From contig NC_085049.1 of assembly GCF_963662255.1 (NCBI RefSeq), positions 28,490,142 through 28,554,141 of the forward strand: 64,000 bases of DNA, read 5' to 3'. Source of the stretch: Cinclus cinclus (taxonomy: Eukaryota > Chordata > Aves > Passeriformes > Cinclidae). Below, one piece after another: positions 50,995-63,503 of the stretch. A program made the position numbers and the translations under genes. Positions within the stretch are counted from its first letter, which is position 1; each line of letters begins with the position of its first letter. The notes beneath the pieces were generated by a model. The model was not told where the DNA came from and did not search any database. It saw nothing but the letters and a program-made list of their open reading frames with translations.

Positions 50995-51150
50995 TAGAAT
51001 CAGAAAGAAGCAGGTCTGGAATGGGCCTCAGTAAGTCCTTTAATTGGTTTCCTGCCCGAAGGCAGAAGGAACTGTACTTGTGCTATTTCTGGTAAATGTG
51101 ACTCTAACCTGTTCTCAAAGGTCTCCTCTGATGGAGGCTTTGCAGGCTCA
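50995..51150 (-). mobile_element. Ancient CR1 LINE fragment
   Basis: The + strand reads as a reverse-complement CR1 3' end: ATAGAATCAGAAAG, GGTCTGGAATGGGCCTCAG, TAAGTCCTTTAATTGG, CTGTACTTGTGCTATTTCTG (for CTGTACCTGCACCATCCCTG), GACTCTAACCTGTTCTCAAA (for GTCTAACCTGTTCTTAAA), and CTCTGATGGAGGCTTTGCA. It is a decayed 3' end of the older CR1 type. The frame at 51044-51313 is a shadow. Confidence 0.7.
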
Positions 51151-54100
51151 GAGCAGAGGGCAGGTGGTGATGACACCCAAGGTGGGAGGAAAGGATAGAA
51201 AGGCAGACAGAGGTGGAGAACCAGTTAACCAGACCGAGGAGCTAGGCGCAAGAGCAAGGGAATGTGGTAAAAAGAAGCAAGAAAGGGAAAAATCTCAGCT
51301 ACAATATCTATAAGAAAAATCTAAAGAATGTGGAACATAGGACACACAAGCCAGAGCAAGGCTGTTTGTCAGGAACTAATTGAGGAAACCTGGAGTTCAT
51401 ACAAGAGGAAATTAGGTAAGAGGAGGAAGACTTGTACAGCAGGAAAAGTGGAATCCTCACACATTTCATTATTTGATTTTTAAAATAACAATTATTCTTG
51501 TTACTTAACCAATGATCCTATGAACATTCATGCAATTGTTGCCTTGAATTTGCTGCAGATACCCAGAGCACACTTCATGAATTGCTGTGATCTAGAGGTA
51601 GTTATTGTGTCTGCTATATCCTTTAATAAAGGTCTCATTGTCAGCACTAAAGTGTTTCCACATAAAGGTGACAGCACATTTTAGTCAAGTGTGAAAACCT
51701 ATCTAGAGACATAAAGTTCTTTCCTGAACATCTGTCAAATAATGCTGCCGCTGGGAAACTGCTAGACCATTAGGGGCAGCTTCTTTCTAAGATAAAATAT
51801 TTGCCATATACATTTTTACAAGCAATTTGCATCTGAAAATGGTAGACCAGAACTGCATGAAAAGAGGAATGTAGAGAGAGGAGGAGAAAATGGAGGCCAA
51901 GCACTTCTCTTGGTATACATTAGATTGCTGTCTATACTAGATGACTTGACATCCTCCATGCCAGGTTGGAAACAAGTTGCAGAGGGGCATCCTCAGGACC
52001 TTGTTTGGGTGCTGAATACCTCTACAGTTCTAATGTGGTTCAGCCAGTGAGGCTTATCACATTTAGGAGAGGAGAACAAGTGTTGTTCTACAGCAGAGGT
52101 TAAACAGGGTGTCTAGTCAGGCTGTGGTGAGGATCCCTTTTGGTCTTTAAGGCCATGTATCCCAGAAGTGTCCACAACCAGTGGGTGACCCCATTCTCAG
52201 CCTATATCTGAAATGGAAATTTCCTCAGAAAAGCAAGTGCCTTTTCAGACACTTGCATCCCACCTGAGCAGCTCATAAGTGGCTCTGAAGAGCCATATGG
52301 CCTTTGGTAGAACAGGAGGCAGATGGAATTGAGAGGAGATTAAAGCTCCATAAAAGAATTGAAGTTACAGCACACAGTGTGTGGCTATTCATTATCACCA
52401 GACATATTGTCTTGACACTGATCGCATACAGGGGTGAAAATGTCTACAAAGTGGGATAAATTAAACAGGTTTTACTTGGTAATATGCTTTTCAAACACAC
52501 GTCAGCAGAAAGAGAGAAGCTACATTTTAGAGAAACCTCCTCTAGGTCCCTTGTCTTAAAGGGACTGCGGCATTAACTGTGCAGAGCTGTGAAGCATTAG
52601 AGGTACCCCAGGTGAGACAGCAATGACAGAAGCTTGATAATAATGCTTATCTTACTTCCAAGTAAAGAACAGTACCATACTACATCATCAGCTCTAGGCC
52701 AAATCCCAGATTCCTTCATGATGGAATGCTTGAGCTTGGAACGACACTGAGGAGCCCCGGGTAAGAAAGGAGGCTGTGTAATATCTCTGTGCAGCACTGG
52801 CTGTGCCACACATAAGGGGCTGTAACAGAGCTGTGCTCTGCATAGACAGGATAATACTAGTGCCTTTGTGCAGGTGGATTATGCTATAGAAAGTCAACAT
52901 CTGGCTCAGGTGTCAGGTGTTGAATAGATTATATGAATGCAACAAAATTACATGATTACTCAGGAGAAAATCCCTGAAATGATAAAAAGCTTCAGCAATG
53001 AGGCAGGAACTCTAATAAGTCTGGTGGAAGTATTGCTTTTCTGCCTCTTCTTCATGCAACTCTGAAATGTCACAGCATGTTGGCCAGCAGGCAGCTACAC
53101 CACCACAGTTCAAGACCTTCTGTCCCTGTCCTTCCTAGAAAGTTTTAAATTAATCAGCTGAAGAGTATAATGCTGGATTCTCGTTGCATGAAAACAGAGT
53201 AAGTGGTCATTCTGGCCACCACAGTCAAGGGGGTACTTGTTTACAGAGCAGCCCAGGCAAACCTGCAGTCTCTGCTGGTGAAACCCTGCCTGGATTCCAC
53301 CCACATGACTTCACTTGTGAGACAACTAATGGATGCATGTATTGCTCCAAGGCCAAGTTTGAGGCAAGAGATTCCTTCTGTGCCTCCAGTGTTATTTTGG
53401 TATATTTTATTTGGCCCAGAATCTGGGAAAACAAAGGGGAGGTTTTCCATGGGGAGTGGAACAAGGAGGCAGGAAGGGCTACCATATTTCTCCAGACGGA
53501 AACTCCTACAGTGTTTGAGTCCAGCACTGCTGCAAGTGTCAACAGATCAAATGTGATACAGAAGGCCCTCTGCCAACTCTTTGCTACTGCAGCAGCAAAC
53601 TAGGAAGAAAGCAGGAACTAATATCCAGTACCACTGAGCAAGGTTCAGTCTCTGCTGCATAAGGATGGAGCAGGAAGAAATTAGTAAGCACCTTCTCCTT
53701 TCCAGTGTGACAGTGGCTTGCCCAGAGCCCCATCAGGACAGAGCTGGCACAGAGAGGCTCACAGCCAGCCTCTTCAGGCCATCTGCTGAGTCAGGCATGG
53801 TGGCAGCAGTTTCTGTGATAGGATACTAATATGTGCAGTTCTTGTCCCAGTTGCTGCCTCCCAAGGAAGACCCCCAAAATGAAAGTGCCTCCAGAGCACC
53901 ACAGCACAAAGAGTGCCCCTTGGTGCCAGTGGGTGTGATTCAGACCAATAGCTGCTGAGGGCAACAGATTGAGCAGTAATTAGCTGCTGTTAGTCATCCT
54001 CTTCCCAAGTACGGAGTGGGATAGCATTTGATTATTTCAACACAGTTGGATGTGGGAGGGAAGGTAGGCTTGGGAACATTTTACTGACAGCATACTTCTC

Positions 54101-57100
54101 AGCTCTTTTAAAACACCTCTCATGCTGACACTCAGCACAGCATTTCAAATAAAATGCTATTTCCTCTTGTAGAGCAGCAAGGAAAAAATGCTGTCACAGG
54201 TTTTATAACAAACATTAGGTAAGCAGCAATCATCCCCATTGTGCAATCTGGGATTCAGGTAGGAAAACAATCCATAGATGGCTAAGAGAGAAGTACTGTG
54301 TGTCTCAATAATCTGAATAAGGAGTGAACTACTTAAGGACCACAGAGAAAGGACAGAGTTGAATGGGTTAGTGGGACAACTTCACACAGCTAAGTGTGAA
54401 GAACAAAAAGGCATAATTTTGAGACTGGAAGTTGAAAACTGAGGAAAATGTGAGTTGTGTTCAGCTAAGCTCTTCTTTCTCTCTCACCACATCACAAAAT
54501 GTGCTGTGGTCTGCCTCCAGCAATTGCCTGTCCTTCTAACAAGTCTGATCCAGCATGTAGTGTCACTGGTGATGTCTATTTGTACTATAAAAAACCAAAG
54601 ACCTTATGAATGGGCTTGTAACTTTTTTTTTTCCTACCTGCTGTCTCAGTACTTCCTTTTCTCCCTGGATTCACAACATGCCAGAAATCTGAGAGCTGCA
54701 TTTCTCCTACTTTGCTCTTGGGCAGACATATCAGAACTTCCTACTTAATTGTATCTCTCTCTGAAGGGCTTTGTGCTGGTCCTCCCAAAACCCTGCATGT
54801 ACAGAACTCCCTTTGGAGGGAAGCGTTTAGTGATCCTGAGCAAGTGTAAGGTTCTTAAAATCCACAGAGTAAATCTCAGAGTGGTAACAGAAGATTTGAC
54901 AAGGAAAGCTTCCATATACAATTTTTGGCTTACTTTGGGAGGTCTTAATGGTACTCAAACAAAAAGTAATTAGGATTGTATTAGAATTCTAGCATTCCTA
55001 ATATCATGTCCAGATTAAGAGTGTTCCCTGAACAAGTAGAGCCTGTATTATGTACTACAGGTAAATAAATACAGATAAATGCTCTCTGCCTGCCTATGAT
55101 CAGCTTTTTAAAGGCAAAAATATTTCTTTCTTACCAAGCAAACTCGAAAGAAAAAGGAATCAAAGCAGTAAGCTAAACATGCACTCTGAAATTGCTTAGT
55201 CCAACATTTAGAGCATGTTGTTGTCAGCTTGCATTTTTAAAAACTCTGAACCAGCCAGCTGAGTTAGCTGAGCTGCTAACAGGCAGGTCAGAAACCACAC
55301 CACAGTGGTGGTTACTATTCTTCCCTGCACAGAGATCTCAACAGCATTGATAAAATGATATGAACAGTTTAATATCCTGGCATGGTGTACAGGTGCTACC
55401 AGTTTTACAGGCACTGAAGAGGGTGTATGTCTTGGTTTTGAAACAGGAGGGGTAGATAACCAAGAAAATGTCTAAATTCAGGGTGGATATTTTTTTCTCA
55501 GCCAAGTGTTTCCAATGATGCATTTTACTGACAATCATGAACTCATTACTCTTAAAATCAGGGTGATGAGTTCTGTTTATAGCAGTTTGCATATGTAATC
55601 AGTTTCATGTTCTAATGCATCTTTCATTTTGCATGTTTTAACAGAGTAGATTTTGAATGCTCTTCATGGATTGTCACTGAAACAATGTCAAGTAATAGAG
55701 TATCAGCTTTGTCTTATCGGGACATTATTTCACATTCAAATATATTCAGACTTGTTCATTTTTCCATCCAACAATTCACCCCAGTAGTTCTAATGTTACT
55801 TTCCTGTGTTACATTAACTTTCTCTGGGGTTTAAAGCTTTAAATATTTATAGACTGTTGTAATGCCCAAATAATCACATTTCTCGTCCTCAATACCTCCT
55901 GCATGGTAATAACATCTACATTATAACAGAAATTAGGCCTTTTAAATTAATGTAAATAAATTAACAGAAATTAGTCCCTTAAGGAAGGTAAATCACAGTA
56001 TAGTGATTGGCCTTCTTTTTGTTGGTTTTTGTTGGTTTTAATTGACATGATCTGTCATATGGAGTGTTACTTATCTGGTAGAGGGAGGGGATGCAAAGGA
56101 TTCAGATCCAAGGAACAATAATAATTTTTCTGATGTGTCTAATAGCATCATTGATGTTTGAATTTTGGACAAAGAAACAAACATGCACCACAATTTTTGT
56201 ACTGTTAGGAAGAAAGCTCATGCAGATGTAGAGCACAGAATTTACACAATCTCAGGCATTTGTGTGATTTGTGCCTCATGCTATCTTGGGCTGCTGCCAA
56301 AAGTGTAAGCTGCTCAGAGACTGTTTGTTTCCCCTGAGATTGAATATTCCCTGTAATGCAAGACGTTTTTAAAAAGTAATTTACTCACTGCGATATTAGA
56401 AGTCCTAATGAGTGGATCTGTATTTCTTTCTGGGTCTTTTCTGCTGGAAAACCCTGGCAAACCTTGTAATAACTGTTGCATAGTCTCTGTCACTTGTTTG
56501 TCAATCTAATTTTAGGTGTTTGATTTGGGGGACTTTTACTACTTTAAAATAGACCCAAATTATTTGCCTTTCTATGACCAGCATTGTTTTGAAGCTGAAG
56601 TGATGTACCTGTAAATCACATAATCACCAAGAGCCTGAACCTCCAGACACTTATTGCTGTGTGCAATGTAAAATCTCAATGTTCCTAGGAGTAAGTACTG
56701 CTTCCCAGCTGTAGTGTTTGCAGATTTGGGTGACAACAGTGCACGTTTGTGTGCCTGTCTGCAGCACACTGGAGAGGCTACTGATGGGGAGGGAGGAGGT
56801 GCTGGGAGTAAACAGCTTGTGATTCAGGTTCCAGGCACCCAGGGAAGTTAAGCACTGCATCCCAAAGTGGATGAACTACAGGGATTTATTCTGATTCATC
56901 CTAAAGTTTTAATAATTTGCCCTTTATATGGGCAGCACTCTAGAAAATCTGTCTACCTTATATTAGTGTAGCTGCAAGTTTTGCAGCCATGACTGCATCT
57001 AAACATACATGTTTCCTGAGGCTTTGTCCTACCTGCCTAAGGCAGTCAAAGGAGCTATCTGAGCAGAAAGACATTGCTCCTACTGTATCTCATAGTTTGT

Positions 57101-58029
57101 GATGTAAAACACACTTTCTTGTGTCTCCAGAAGGCAATATCTTTGCTTTTCAGCTATCAGTGGCAGTTCATAGCTCATGGACAAGAAGGGGAAGTTATTT
57201 TCAGAAAATAAGAATATTAAACAGAAATATTTTAAAAGACTGATGTTTCAGGATCAAAACAGAACAGTGATCGAAGCAGAACAGTGTTGGTATCAGAGGG
57301 AGATAAATTGAGCAAGCTGTTTTTCAGAGAAAGACATTAAAATTGAGGTGTCTCATATCCACCTCATATACACACACACATGTAATTGAAATACTTTTGA
57401 AAACATTTTGTCATATCTTAAAGGTAGTTGAACCATTAATTTCCATTCTGCTGTATTTGAGGCTACTTGGTGAGTTCTTATGTATCTCAGTTTGGAGAGG
57501 CTGATGTTTTGGGATGGATTCAGTCATTAACTGTTTGTGACATTAATTATTTGTAACTATTTGGACATGGCTGCCTACATTTGGGTAATACCACAGGCAT
57601 GAAAAGCAAACAAAGAGCTTTTCCAGTTATTAAATACACTCAGATCACCTCTCCCTTCTCACCTGGAACCTTAGGATGCTCATCAACCTTCCAAGGTCCC
57701 TGAGAAACATGAATTAGATTCCTTGGGGAGTTTCACTTAAGACTGAGCACAGCAGAAGAGCTAGTGCTATCTGCAAGGCAGCTGCAGGTCCCTGATTCTC
57801 TTTCCAGCCTTGGACACAGATTTGAGCAACATGAGAGCTGCTGTGACCTGTGTCATCTGGCAGTGGCCCCCAAGAGCTTGTTTACCCTGGATAGTTTTTC
57901 ATCGGATTATAATTACACCACTGAAACTACATGAGTGGGAAAACTTTGCAAGTGTGGAGCAGGGATCATTCAGGTACAGAACTTTGCCAGTTTTAATACC
58001 AGCGGTGCTTATGTTGTCAGTAAAGCCTT

Positions 58030-58713
58030 TCACTCCTGACAAAGCACTACAGTAGGCCATGCCTCAGCTGTGGGTTGCCAGCATGTGTTAAGTTCCAGTT
58101 CCAGCTTTGTGCCTCTGCTCCTGGTCCTGGCAGGCTGCAAGAGGAGCCAGCTGCCCAAGCTGGAAGTGAACAGCTCTGTAACATGTACAACTTGCCAATC
58201 ACTCCACATACTGACTATTTGGCAGCGAGATAAGTGGTCTGAGGAGGTTATTCCAGGTTTTATTGCTCCTTTCAGCCAAATGATCACATGTTCCTTTGTC
58301 CCTTCAGGAATCCTGCCTTGCCAGGGGCTCCATTCTGCAAGGTGTTGAGCCGCACCTTGAGGGGTGAGTGCTCTCACTTTCCCCAGTGTCAATGGCCACA
58401 GAAAACACTCATCATCCTTCGGGAATATCCAACACCTTTCAGAAATGGCAAGCACCTTCCAGTACTGGATATGGCAGAAATGGCACCAGAGCAGACTAAT
58501 GTTTTGCATTTGGACTAGACTATGCTTTTGAAGGACATGAGGAAGTTCATTATGCTGGATATGAGCCTGCTCCTGCTTTGACTTAAGTGAGTAGTATTTT
58601 ATTTTTGTGCTTTGATGTAGGGATGAGCAGGACTGGACCTGCTGTGAGAGTGATTGATTTTCATCAGTTTGTGAGTGGTGAGCAGAGAGCAGGTCAGGCT
58701 GACTGCTGCACAT
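58030..58713 (-). other. Longest ORF in the window, 227 codons, coding status doubtful
   Basis: An uninterrupted ATG-to-stop frame of 227 residues on the minus strand, the longest in the window. The start has a weak context (C at -3). The predicted protein is rich in Gln, Ser, Trp, His and Cys in an irregular pattern. It has no signal peptide, membrane segment, zinc-finger spacing or repeat I recognise. I estimate that one frame this long is only mildly unexpected by chance in 64 kb. There is no adjacent CpG island or obvious splice framework. The opposite strand is also partly open (58070-58348), which favours chance in a stop-poor patch. It is listed as an ORF, not a gene. Confidence 0.12.
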
Positions 58714-60471
58714 CAGTCAGTCAGCTTGCAGGTTTGATGCTGCAAACCTAGCATCACCATCTTTTCCACACTTCCCTCCACCCACCTCCATCAAACAGCT
58801 CCTCTTCATTAAAGCAGTGCCCCTGCTTCTGTGCTTGCTTTAGAAGTGTTATGACACTGCTGTGAAGCACAGAATTCCCTAAAGCCTCAGAGAAATAAAA
58901 GATGAAGCATCCTGAGCAATTGACTAAAGACACAAAAAGGAAGAACATGACGCTGATTTCAGCAAATATCTCTGCTTCCACAACACTTACTCACTGTTTG
59001 ACTACTCCATAAACTAGTTATATAAGGAAACATCACAAGAATGGCCATGAAGATGAAGAAGAAAGAAGTGAGCCATGTTTTTCCTCTGCTCCCAGTAGGA
59101 CAGACATTGAATTTGGTCACAGCATCTGCTATTATGGCTACATATAGTTTGAAATACACACGAGCATGAACAATAACTGAATCTCATCTCTGATAAAATT
59201 CAGCATTTGAGTTATTTTAAATGTTATTCTATCATGTTCTTGTTGTTCAAATTTATCTGAATGGATTATGTCTGGAGAATGTACATAGATAAATATGGTA
59301 ATAATAAATACAATGATTGATTAGCTACCATCAACAGGGAGCCAGCAGCACAGCCTACAATGAAATCTAGACTAAAATTGGTTTGCTAATATAGTGGAAA
59401 GTTGTGCTTTGTTCCTTCAAAAGCACAGGTAACTGACCAGTGATACATCCCTCTGCTGGTTCTCTCACTGGTTTACTTTCTCATGCTTGGAATCAATTTG
59501 TTAATGTAGCTCAAGAGACTAACGAAAAAAAAAAAGAAAGAAAAACAGTTGTGTTTTCTATTCTAGTAGCTAGAATGGGGGTGGATGGGTGGGTGAAAGG
59601 GAAACGTGTGTTTCAATCTGATGAAGAAGCACATGCTCTGCTCCAGTTTTATGGTGCAGGGTTCTTGATATTTTCTCAGGCGATAAATAAGAAATGTCAC
59701 GTAATTCATCGTTCCTGGATTCTTCTTATACAGTCTCTGCCTCTTTCACTAGTCCTTCAGCTACAGCTTAGGCTTTTCTCAGGTATTTTGGCTGTAGTGT
59801 GGGCCTGTCTTCCTGCAGAACTTGCAGACTCTGTAAGCCAGGACAGCATAAAGAGGGTTGTTTGGTTTAAAGTCCTGTAAGACTTGTAGCTCTTCCTCTT
59901 TCCAATTCCCATGATTCCTGCTTGTGGAGAGAGCACCCAGGTTCAGAGTTTGGGCAAGACTCACCATCCAACCCCATCTGATGGACCACCTACTACACAG
60001 CCTGAAGAGTTAAACTGCCTATAGGTCCTAGAGATGGTTACAGTGATTTCTTAGCCAGCCCAACTTCCAGAGCTACTGGCAAGTACAAAACCTCACTTAA
60101 AGTAAAAGAAATGAAAGGTTTTAGTTTAAGTTTCCAATTAACTTTGACTTGCTAGGGGAAAAAAACAAAGCAAAACAGAGTATCTGGCAAGTTAAACTGT
60201 CTCATTTCTCAAGCATGAGGTCTTGAAATATTTTATTTCACTTACTTTCAGCTTTAAGAAACGAGTGAACACTGTGGCAGAGGCCTAGATTTAAGAAATG
60301 TCAAGGAAAAAGAAGAAACTGTGGTAGAAAATCTTGTATTGTTGCTGCTTTAATATGGCACTGTAGCTGCAATCTAGTAATGGGCAATAAAACTGAGATG
60401 AGGAGTTTGCTTTGAAGAGCAGTTAGGTTATGGAATAAAATCACATGCATCAAAATTATGGCATAGTCTTC

Positions 60472-60494
60472 TGTATTGCATAATGTATTGCATA
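60472..60494. repeat. Tandem duplication with twin ATTGCATA words
   Basis: TGTATTGCATA at 60472-60482 is followed directly by ATGTATTGCATA at 60483-60494, putting two C/EBP- or POU-like ATTGCAT half-sites one helical turn apart (12 bp). Confidence 0.75.
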
Positions 60495-61149
60495 AGAGAA
60501 AATAGAGAATGGCTGCTTCCCATTAAGACTGTCACATGGACAGGTCATGGATGCCAACAATGGATGAAATTTCACCGGAGAAAGCAAAACTGAAAAAAAA
60601 AAAAATATTCAGTCAACTTCAAAATCACACTTCATTCAAAGTAATTTTCTAAACTATTATTGTTCCAACCCAGATGATTGTAACTATAAAAGGCTTGAAA
60701 GAAAGATATTTTTACGATGTCAAGTGTAATCCCTTTGGATTCAATCAAAAGATTGTTTTAGTCTCTTTGCCTGTAATTTCTCAAGTGTAGTCGGGCTCCT
60801 TCTTTCTGTGGATTTTTCTTACAGCAAAAGGTAAAAATATATTTTTAATTGGTTGAGGAGCTCTGGCACTGAAACTGTTTTAATTAATTGTTTCTAAACA
60901 TAGAATACATATAGAATTTACTTCAGGCTTATTAAATCTTGCTGCAACACTGAAATTTTCCATTTAGCCTAAACAGAGTTGCAAAGATTAAAAGAAATAA
61001 AATTGAAGGGAAAGCAAGCCCACACTCTTTATTACATTCATCTTTTTTTAGAATGACAAAATTAAATCAACACCCACATAAAATATAATTGCCAATATCA
61101 TACCACTTCTTTTTTCAGAGCCAAAGAAGACAAAAATCCATCATTCCCA

Positions 61150-61680
61150 CCTCCAGGTCAGCTGCTTGGCTCTTTTTTCCTGCCAAGATGATTGCTCTGC
61201 CTACCTCTGCCCAGAAGAGGAGCCAGTGAGAGGAGCCGGGTGTTCAACCTCCCTGAATTTCAAGTGCGCCTAGGAATGTGCTGGATCAGACACCGGGGAG
61301 GTGCCTTTTTACATAATTACCACAGTTTTTTAGTCGAAGACCGCCTCGGGCCCCCTGTGGCTATGCTGCAGTCTCTTTTGCAAAGCTTCTTCTTAATTAA
61401 CCGAGGGAAAATATATTTAAGGAGAATGGGAGAAGGGGCTGCGGGAGAGGTCTGCTGTGCGCCCCGTTGGCAGCTCCTGCTGGACCCTGCTACTGTGTCC
61501 TACCGCTCTTAACAGTATAAACAGCATGGATACACCTGCTGCTGCTGCTACAAATGAATTGTCTTCCTGCTGCCCAGAGACATCCACAAATACTTGCAGT
61601 CACGCTGAGCGCTGCTCGCCATCAGCGGAGCTGCTGGTCCTGGCAGTGCAGCAGGGATGAGGCAGATTGAATTATGAGTT
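61150..61680. promoter_or_regulatory. Candidate upstream regulatory block
   Basis: About 2.1-2.6 kb before the promoter island, this block is more GC- and CpG-rich than its flanks but contains no recognised repeat. It carries TTTGCAAA and TTAATTAACC words (about 61379-61402), a forkhead-like GTATAAACA near 61514, and a short CTG run near 61531. The 106-codon + frame at 61192-61512 has no domain I recognise. Position and complexity suggest an enhancer or an untranslated upstream exon; this is inference. Confidence 0.3.
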
Positions 61681-62764
61681 AATCAGTTTCCATCCAGCCA
61701 CTCCGCTGCTAATCAAATTAGCCTGTTCAGCTCAGCATTGGTTTGGAGCGTGTCTACTCTTGGTGCCAATGCAGTTCAAGGGGCACCCTGACGAATACAC
61801 AAACTAAATCCATGTTTTCAGTGAAGGCAAGCCCTAGAAGACTTAAGCCAAGCAGAAATGTTTACCGTAGAATTGTACAACAAAACACTTGTTTCTTTGT
61901 GAAGATCATACCATTATTTTGTTTGTTGTTACAAAAGCTAAAATGTAAGACAGAAGGATGAATGGAAAACAGCAGTATGCTGATTACCGTGTCAAATTTT
62001 ATTTGTGAGGAACACAAACATGTGAGAATTGCCCAGGTTGATGATTTGTGTCTGGGAGCTGTGGAGCTCTGAAAGAGCTACTTGTGCTACTTTTTGCAGA
62101 AGGAGTTAAGGCCTCACATCAGCACAACTTCCTCTAAACTGCTGGTTTAAAAGTAACTTTAATAACAGTATTTAAGACAACAGTGTGTTTTCTGGGAAGA
62201 TATTACTTGATCAGGGAATTTTCTCAATTTTCTTTTTCTTCCTCAATGAAATTTTTGCTTCGTAGTTGCCTGAAAGTCATGGTACAGAATCATTTACTCC
62301 TTCTTCAGTACATTCCCGTTGACTTCAAAAGACTGCTGTCGTAAGAAGGAAAGTGCTTGGTTTTGGTTTATTGATACAAAAGAGGAACATGATATAAATA
62401 ATTTAGATGACTCGTCTCTGCCAAAGCCTTGTTAACCTGAAAGTTCCCAAATCATGTCAGGGTTCACGTGGGCTCTGACTGCTCTACAGCCTGGGTTCAG
62501 CTTCAGCAGCCACAACCATGACTGAAGTGTCCACAAGATAACACTCGTGTTAAGGGCAGAGGCTGCAAATTCTCTTTCTTTTGATTAATGACATTTATAG
62601 AGCAGTTAATTACATTTCCGATTGCTTGGCCACTTAGTGCCTCTTCAAATGGCCTAAATGGAGGAAAAACCCAAACCACCACTTGTTCATACAGTACTCA
62701 GCTACACGGAGCCATTGTTGCCCATGATTTTAAATAATTTTAGAGGCTGTTTAAAAACATGACC
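61681..62764. other. Non-coding stretch, no gene recognised
   Basis: AT-rich sequence between the candidate upstream block and the CR1. A few TAAT-type words occur around 61675-61720; nothing else was recognised. Confidence 0.55.
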
Positions 62765-63057
62765 TCATTGCTGTCTACAATTTCTTCACGAGGGGAAGAG
62801 AAGCGGCAGGCACTGATCTCTATCTGGTGACCTGTGACAGGATTTGAGGGAATGGCCTGGAGTGGGGGAAATTTAGGTTGGATATCAGGAAAAGGTTTTT
62901 CCCCCAGAGAGTGGTTGGGCACTGGAACAGAGCTCAGGAAGTGTTCGGAGAGCACTCTCGAGCACACGATGTGACTCTTGGGGTGTCCTGTGCAGGGCCA
63001 GGAGCTGGACTCGATGATCCCTGGGGGTCTTTTCCAGCTCAGGATATTCTGTGAAAT
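62765..63057 (+). mobile_element. Young-type CR1 LINE 3' end next to the promoter
   Basis: Sense orientation, about 290 bp. Landmarks in order: CATGACCTCATTGCTGTCTA, TTCTTCACGAGGGGAAGAG, GGCAGGCACTGATCTCT, GAGGGAATGGCC, TTTAGGTTGGATATCAGGAA, AGAGAGTGGTTGGGCACTGG, GATGTGACTCTTGGGGTGTC, GGGCCAGGAGCTGGACTCGA, TGATCCCTGG and a terminal ATATTCTGTGA. The TGACTCTTGGGGTGTCCTGTG and GGACTCGATGATCC words are typical of recently active neoavian CR1. It is 5'-truncated. It ends about 100 bp before the CpG island, in the same direction as the gene. Confidence 0.95.
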
Positions 63058-63331
63058 ATATTTATCAACTTATAGACAGTATCTAAATAAATACATGCAT
63101 TCCAAATATTTAACGCGTGGGTATAACACAGGACTTGAAAAAAGGAGCACTGCAAACCTTTTGACTGGCCGGGCGGGTGGAGGGAGGCCGCGCGGGACGA
63201 GCATCCCCACAGCACATGGGTCCCCTGACCCTGGGCGCACTCCGGGATCCTCCTTCGTCGCTCTCTTCCCTCCCTTCCTCCCATTCCGGGGGAATTCATG
63301 GGACGGGTGGCACCCCGGTGCGACTCGGCCG

Positions 63332-63360
63332 CCGGAAACTACCGCTCCCATGGTGCCCCG
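63332..63360 (+). promoter_or_regulatory. ETS site abutting a ZNF143/THAP11-type element
   Basis: CCGGAA (63332-63337) is an ETS/GABPA-type core. It runs straight into ACTACCGCTCCCATGGTGCC (63338-63357), which follows the ZNF143/THAP11 SBS pattern ACTACAATTCCCAGNATGC at most positions (ACTAC, TCCCA, TGC). The CAA within the consensus is changed here to CCG. Both factors commonly mark promoters of widely expressed genes. Confidence 0.6.
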
Positions 63361-63460
63361 CGCGCGCCGGGAGCGGCCACCGCCCATCGGCGGCGGGGGG
63401 GAGGGGACGATGCGCGGCCCGGGCTCGGGCGGGGCGTGGCCGGCGGCACGGCCCCTCCTT

Positions 63461-63477
63461 CCCCCCCCCCCCCCCCC
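63461..63477. repeat. C17 homopolymer in the promoter
   Basis: Seventeen consecutive cytosines (G17 on the minus strand) in the core promoter. Such runs can form G-quadruplex or i-motif structures and are hard to sequence and assemble in birds, so the exact length is uncertain. Confidence 0.95.
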
Positions 63478-63503
63478 GGACCGTGTGTCGGTTCGGGCTC
63501 CCG

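Larger units (their letters stand above)
51151..61149. other. Long non-coding stretch, no gene recognised
   Basis: Ten kilobases with no recognised exon or transposon. It includes a hairpin-like word CTTCACAC..GTGTGAAG at 54380-54401, (CA)6 near 57370, the long minus frame at 58030-58713, and a tandem 12-mer at 60472-60494. Other frames above 100 codons (53184-53603, 59440-59880) have no recognisable domain. Confidence 0.55.

Noticed and set aside
53700..53775. MIR-like phrase GTGGCTTGCCCAGAGCC
   Set aside because: Only one short block matches, and the expected neighbouring MIR blocks are missing.
54215..54290. MIR-like phrase ATCATCCCCATTGTGCA
   Set aside because: A single short block; the rest does not follow a MIR consensus.
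54380..54401. 8-bp inverted repeat CTTCACAC..GTGTGAAG
   Set aside because: Eight-base arms with a 6-nt loop are expected many times by chance in 64 kb.
58070..58348. 92-codon + frame with a signal-peptide-like start
   Set aside because: It needs a non-ATG start, overlaps the longer minus frame, and matches no family.
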